Shown here one piece after another: positions 59,688 to 64,000 of a stretch of 64,000 bases of DNA. The translations under genes and the position numbers were made by a program. Within the stretch, counting starts at the first letter, position 1. Each line of letters begins with the position of its first letter. The notes below the pieces were generated by a model. It ran no database searches, was not told the origin of the DNA, and worked only from the letters and a program-made list of their open reading frames with translations. The DNA is from Pohlia nutans (lineage: Eukaryota; Streptophyta; Bryopsida; Bryales; Mniaceae): positions 36,175,811-36,239,810 of the forward strand of contig CM040085.1 in NCBI GenBank assembly GCA_022496805.1, given 5' to 3'.

Positions 59688-60825
59688 ATGACGGCTCGTG
59701 TTCACTCTCTTTTAGAAAATCGGTCCCATGACTTGTTGACGGAATCTTGGGACTCAAACACTAATGCCGACTCGCATCTCGATTGTATCAAATTTAGAGT
59801 CCTAAGTTCTTTTATAGCGCCTGTGTGTTGTTGGATGGAGGGCCAGTCGTTGAGACTATTGTTGCACAACAACGTTCAACACACACAACAATGTTCTTTT
59901 GAGGAGTGGCCTGATCTCCTTATTGAATGCCATACGGCGCCCGTGTTTACAGGATCACAAGAACAATTTAGAAATAATCTTTGTAAAGGTGCAAAGGCGA
60001 AAAAGTTGTATCAGAAGCAACATCTAAACACTTTAAGAAAATTTGGTAAAAAAAAAACTGCAGCTGAATTCAGCTACGGTTTTTTTTTACCAAACTTTCT
60101 TATAGTGAAACAAGCATCAATTAACCTATCACCATGTGCAGCTGTTGTACCCCAAAATCACGATGAACGGTTTTCTCAACGAGCTCAACCCAAATGGCAC
60201 TCTGATTCATAGGGAAGAGCTTTCATGAAAAAGATCCTGCTAGTGAAGACAAGCCCAAAAAAGGAGACTCCAGGTATATGCGAGCCTTCAAGGATGTCCA
60301 CGCAAGCAAGAATCCAGTTTGGGAGGGGAGAGGAGGGGGGAGGGGAAGCAGAAAGCAAGCGCTCGTGTAAAACGATCGGCCGAAATAGACGACGATCTAG
60401 GTAAAGTCTCGAAACCTAAGAACGCGCCTCCTATAAAGGAGCACAAAGAGGAGGTGGAAGAGGACAAAGAGGAAGTGGAGGAGGACAAGGAGGAGGAGGG
60501 GGACAATGAAGGCAAGAAGGAAGACAAGGACGATGTGGATGAGAAAGAGGACGAGGAGAGCCAGATCCTACCAAGTCGGCCCCCACAAGAGGGAAACGCA
60601 AGAAGAACATCTTGCCAGCTTCTAGTACCGAAGAGAGCACAAAGGACGATGACCTTGAGAGCGCACGGGACATCGACAAGAAAATGGACAACACGGACCA
60701 AACGGCTGAGAGAGATGCTATCGACGCAGCCGAGAAGCAGCAAAGAGCGCGTAACAAGAAACTTCTTTCGGACAAGCTCGTGGAAGTTAAGGCAAGAGAT
60801 CGAGTATGCTCGTTTGGAGCGCATC
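59688..60825 (+). pseudogene. Captured or decayed gene fragment with acidic and coiled-coil stretches
   Basis: Shifting plus-strand frames read FEEWPDLLIECHTAP, then (after the 79-bp insertion) MNGFLNELNPNGTLIHREEL and YMRAFKDVHASKNPVWEG, then a long acidic run of EEVEEDKEE units at 60440-60560, then a helical stretch IDAAEKQQRARNKKLLSDKL followed by EIEYARLERI. The 312-bp CACTA element cuts that last helix, and the frame continues after it (from 61138). At least two frameshifts. This layout resembles plant proteins with a trihelix- or NAM-associated C-terminal coiled coil; the identity is uncertain. Confidence 0.45.
60029..60107. mobile_element. 79-bp CACTA-type palindrome
   Basis: Begins CACTTTAAGAAAATTTGGT and ends ACCAAACTTTCTTATAGTG; the centre is AGCTGAATTCAGCT. 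Nearly the whole segment is one hairpin. AAA flanks each side (60026-60028, 60108-60110). Its end layout matches the 312-bp element at 60826. Confidence 0.75.
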
Positions 60826-61137
60826 CACTAGTAGAAATCACGGTAAAAATAAACTGCAGCCAAAATTGGCTGCAGTTCTTTTGACCAACCTGATTTGCAG
60901 TCGCTAAACAACTGCAGATTTGTTTTTTTGGATTTGCAACTGCAATTCTAGGAATTTCAAGGCTTGTAATATACCGTTGGAAAGGTCTTAAAAATAAGTT
61001 AACTTTCCAACAATATGTTACAAGCCCCCAAATTATTAAAATTGCAGTTGTAAATCAAAAAAGAAAAAGAACAAGCTAGTCAAAAGAACCGCAGCCAATT
61101 TTGGCTACGGTTTTTTTTACCATGTTTTCTACTAGTG
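60826..61137. mobile_element. CACTA-type MITE, 312 bp
   Basis: Ends CACTAGTAGAAATCACGG and CCATGTTTTCTACTAGTG. Each end carries the palindrome GCAGCCAAAATTGGCTGC or its near copy. ATC on both sides (60823-60825, 61138-61140) is the target duplication. Inserted in the coding-like fragment upstream. Confidence 0.88.
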
Positions 61138-61462
61138 ATCGCACTCTTGAGATTGAGTTAGTCAAGTTTGGATAGAACGGGCATACCGTAGATTGTATAG
61201 AATTCTCCCATATGTGGAACATGGCCAAATATACAATAAATAAACTACATTGGAATATAAGATAACTGTTAACCACAAACTTTAAGTTCTGTGTTATTGC
61301 GCTCGAAGGTTGCTGTATGTATTGTGACTCATGATTTTGATTTCTGGATGTACAGTCTCTCGAGTCATCGCGGAAGAATGTGATTAGTCAAGACATTGCT
61401 ACAGTAGTAGAAGATAATGTCACAATTGGTTTGCAACCATAGCCGAATGGACTCAACATCAT

Positions 61463-61758
61463 CATCACAAACTTGGCAAGTCATGTTTTTGCAATGTTTT
61501 ATGTATGTTGTTGAGATGAACATGGGTGATTACGTTCGACGTACGTTTTATGTTTGTTTATTGTACAAAAAACGCACGATCAACATATTACAAACATGAA
61601 AAAACACATCATCATAAAATTTACATGTTTGTAATATGTCCTTTGTACGTTTTTTCTACAGCAAACATATGTAAAACGTATGTCGAATGTAATCACCCCT
61701 GTTCATCTCAACAACATACGTAAAACATTGCAAAACATTACTTCCTAAGTTTGTGATG
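61463..61758. mobile_element. Foldback MITE, CATCACAAAC ends, copy 2
   Basis: Same family as 864-1173. Here it abuts and truncates the minus-strand transposase-like frame. Confidence 0.75.
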
Positions 61759-62120
61759 ATTGGTGTGTTTCCTGAATATGCGTTGGCCGACATTCCCTGC
61801 AATATTTTTCACATTAGCCTCTTTCATGAAGTGGTCTCGATTTGGGGCAACTCCCTTCCGCTTCAACTCCAGGACAAGTTGGACATGCATGCTCATGATT
61901 TTTGCAATTGGAACCTTTGCCCGCAACTTGTCCTCGACAAAGAGCTTGGCCTCGGGAGACAGGCGAGACGTAAACTGCGAGCGCTCCGCCAATTTGACAA
62001 CTCCGTGCGCAACGATTATGTCTACATTGGTGTGCCTCGAACAACGGTGCGTTATCTAAATGACATCTCTGAGAAAATACAGTTGCCTCACTTTAATGGC
62101 TACCGGGCACCTCCTCTTGA
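61759..62120 (-). pseudogene. Transposase-like fragment (possibly MULE)
   Basis: Minus-strand frames with a Cys/His cluster (HQCRHNRCARSC) followed by FTSRLSPEAKLFVEDKLRAK, VPIAKIMSMHVQLVLELKRK and FMKEANVKNIAG. This layout recalls the N-terminal region of plant Mutator-like and FAR1-type transposases; recognition is from memory and moderate. A frameshift near 61990 separates the cluster from the rest, and the C-terminus is lost to the MITE. Confidence 0.45.
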
Positions 62121-63351
62121 TTGTACCTCCGTTTTGGCCTTATGATGTAAGGTTCATTACAAGAACGTCTGTTGCGTACATTTTTTCCTTATTTGGTGTA
62201 CCGTTGAGGTTTCCTCTTCACGAGAGATGTTATTTGGATTGTCTTGTCCAAAGCGTTTTCCGGACCGTACTGGCACTTGAACCTAGCGCAACAGAACAAA
62301 GGAATATCTGTTTGTCATTGACAATGCATGCGTCGACAAGCATTCTCGTGATTTGAGACTGGATAGTGCAGTGCAATGTACCTCAATGTTATGATTGCGG
62401 TGACATCTCGGGCCTCTTTACCGGAATAGAGTTCTCGGTCCCGGGTTAGAAAGATACATTGAATATAGGATCTAAATCTTCTGTCGTCTTTGATGAAATT
62501 CTCGTACCTATTCTAAGGGATATGAGAAATCCAGGTGACACCAATCGAGGGGAATGGATCACCATCTATGGTCTTACTAAATATCTTTCCATGTGAATGG
62601 ACCAGGTGGGCATGGCTGAACCTTGTCTCATATGGTTTGTATGATCAGATCATGAGTCTGGAGGCATGAGTGCTCATAGTCACCGATCCAAGAGTTGTCC
62701 AAATTGGGATCGAGAACCTTCGACAAAATCTCTCTCTTGACCGTTGACACGCCTGCGCCGAGGGGGCGCCACTTCGGTGCGAACGAACTCTCGGGCCTCC
62801 GCCACTGCTCACCACTTTGTGTCAACCACGGTTTCTCCTAAATTCTTGATTACCACCTAAATCCCTAGCCACATTACCAAAACCGCCTAGAGAAAGCATA
62901 GCATATCAAATCTTAATCCTGAACTGCACATCTTATTCCATGGAGTAGGAGAAATCAAATTCCCCTTCTCCCCCCCCTCCCAAATCCCCCAACGACTACC
63001 TTTTATCCATCAAGAGTCGATTGACTCTCGAACTTGACTCTCAACCTACTGCATGGGACTGGGATGGCCCTCGGTCGAGAGAGGGTGATGTGGAAGGTAG
63101 GCGATTATCGGGTAGAGAGCGCTATAGTAGACAGTAGATGGCAGAGAGTGCCACTGTGGAAGGCCGATGGTAGAGAAAGGAAAACAGGAACACGAAAGAA
63201 ATGTAGAAGCTAAATGGACAGTGTGCCCTGAGACTAGCGCCAGAACAGGCCCCAAATGGCAGGTGCATTAACGTCGACCGGGGGGGGGGGAGAGGGATTA
63301 GAGTCGGGGTGGTGATTTTAGTGTACTATGTACCCAATGAAAAATAGAGTT

Positions 63352-63900
63352 AGCCCTTTGACGCGTCCGCGTCCATATAATGGACGACTAACACATTGCA
63401 ATTGTTCTTTTGACTACATCTTGTACAATTTTTCATCCATCCAAATTTCTCTTGGTTCTTGTGCTAGTTGACTATCATTTGTACAATATGGATTTTCAAA
63501 ATAAGATATTGTGAATTTTTGAAAAACAACACAATTGGTTTATGTCAAGTTTCATTCTTAGTTTCAAAAAGTGAGACCTTAAACATGATTTTCCAAAACA
63601 AGTAGAATCAAATAATGGAAACAATACCATCTCGTAGTGCATGTTATTCCAATTTCATTACAATAAATTTTAATTATTATGTGTTGATTTGGGATTTTTA
63701 ATTGAATTTCATGAGAGAACCTTGCAAACTTAATTGAAAAATATTAATAAAAAATATGATGAATCCAACCATACAGATGTGATCTTCACATTGACATTTA
63801 CAACTTAACTCTGTACATCAACAGTCCATTTTTGTTTTTCACCAAACATATTATAACGATCTTTGAAAACAGTGTTGAATCGGGACGGTAAAGGATTAAC
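63352..63900. repeat. Dispersed repeat (R2), copy 2
   Basis: Matches 40550-41000. Left end GTTAGCCCTTTGACGCGTCC; right end GGTAAAGGATTAAC, its loose inverse. TTAACCCTTTGACGCGCA just left of the gypsy LTR (18163-18180) is another R2 left end. Confidence 0.7.
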
Positions 63901-64000
63901 TTAGATCACACTGATGAATTTTCACTGACCCGCAAATCAAGTTGTGCAAAAAGCCTGAAGAAAGGGTCGCCAAGACACCTAGTCCCTGCTCCCTCTGCCA

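Larger units (their letters stand above)
58363..63329. mobile_element. Probable Mutator-like element with long terminal inverted repeats
   Basis: 58363-58858 and 63000-63329 are inverted copies (ends ATAGTACACCAAAATCACC and GGTGATTTTAGTGTACTAT; inner edge CTCTTGATGGAT). GTACTCAAC (58353-58361) and GTACCCAAT (63330-63338) would be a 9-bp target duplication with two transitions. The interior holds a plus-strand acidic gene fragment and a minus-strand transposase-like fragment, both broken, and three smaller insertions. Length about 5 kb. Confidence 0.6.

Noticed and set aside
59688..60212. Intact 174-codon gene
   Set aside because: Its last part crosses the 79-bp CACTA-type insertion; only the upstream part looks coding.
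1..64000. CRISPR arrays, operons or prokaryotic systems
   Set aside because: No array of short regular repeats with unique spacers was seen. Genes have spliceosomal introns, so the DNA is eukaryotic nuclear.

Overview
The window looks like AT-rich nuclear DNA of a land plant. The four intact genes are plant-type: a HAM-type MYST acetyltransferase, a p24-beta cargo receptor, a DA2/GW2-type RING ligase and a short plant membrane protein. Three have GT-AG introns, and the transposable elements are typical of plant chromosomes. The species cannot be named from the sequence.

The gene island is at about 4.1-14 kb. The MYST gene (4100-5491, +) is one open frame. The p24 gene (6288-9184, +; four exons, 216 codons) converges on a 61-codon gene (10309-9800, -; two exons). 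That small gene is head-to-head with an eight-exon DA2-like gene (10961-13937, +; 599 codons), across about 650 bp that carries a telo-box. I assembled exons by hand from splice signals, phase and family similarity. All three spliced frames are whole and divisible by three.

The rest is mostly repeats. From 18.18 to 36.37 kb lies one large minus-strand Ty3/gypsy element of non-chromodomain (Tat/Ogre-like) type with LTR-like direct repeats of about 1.1 kb. Its gag-pol is broken. It also carries an unrecognised spliced reading frame before gag and a further frame after integrase. A younger Ty1/copia element (19174-24587) sits inside its left LTR; this copia is full-length, with nearly identical LTRs and only two in-frame stops.

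From 37 to 64 kb I see no intact gene. This part holds CACTA-type non-autonomous elements with 3-bp target duplications, TA-flanked MITEs, very long foldback elements, a probable Mutator-like element with terminal repeats of 330 bp or more (58.36-63.33 kb) carrying gene fragments, and several dispersed repeat families whose ends share a TTAACCCCTAA-like motif. Unidentified decayed coding regions lie at 36.6-37.3, 49.7-49.9 and 55.5-56.4 kb.

The host genes form no operon or shared pathway: chromatin acetylation, ER-Golgi traffic, organ-size ubiquitylation and a small membrane protein. The most unusual observations are the spliced pre-gag frame, a run of compensated hairpins in the copia leader, and the CACTA miniatures, down to a 79-bp palindrome.
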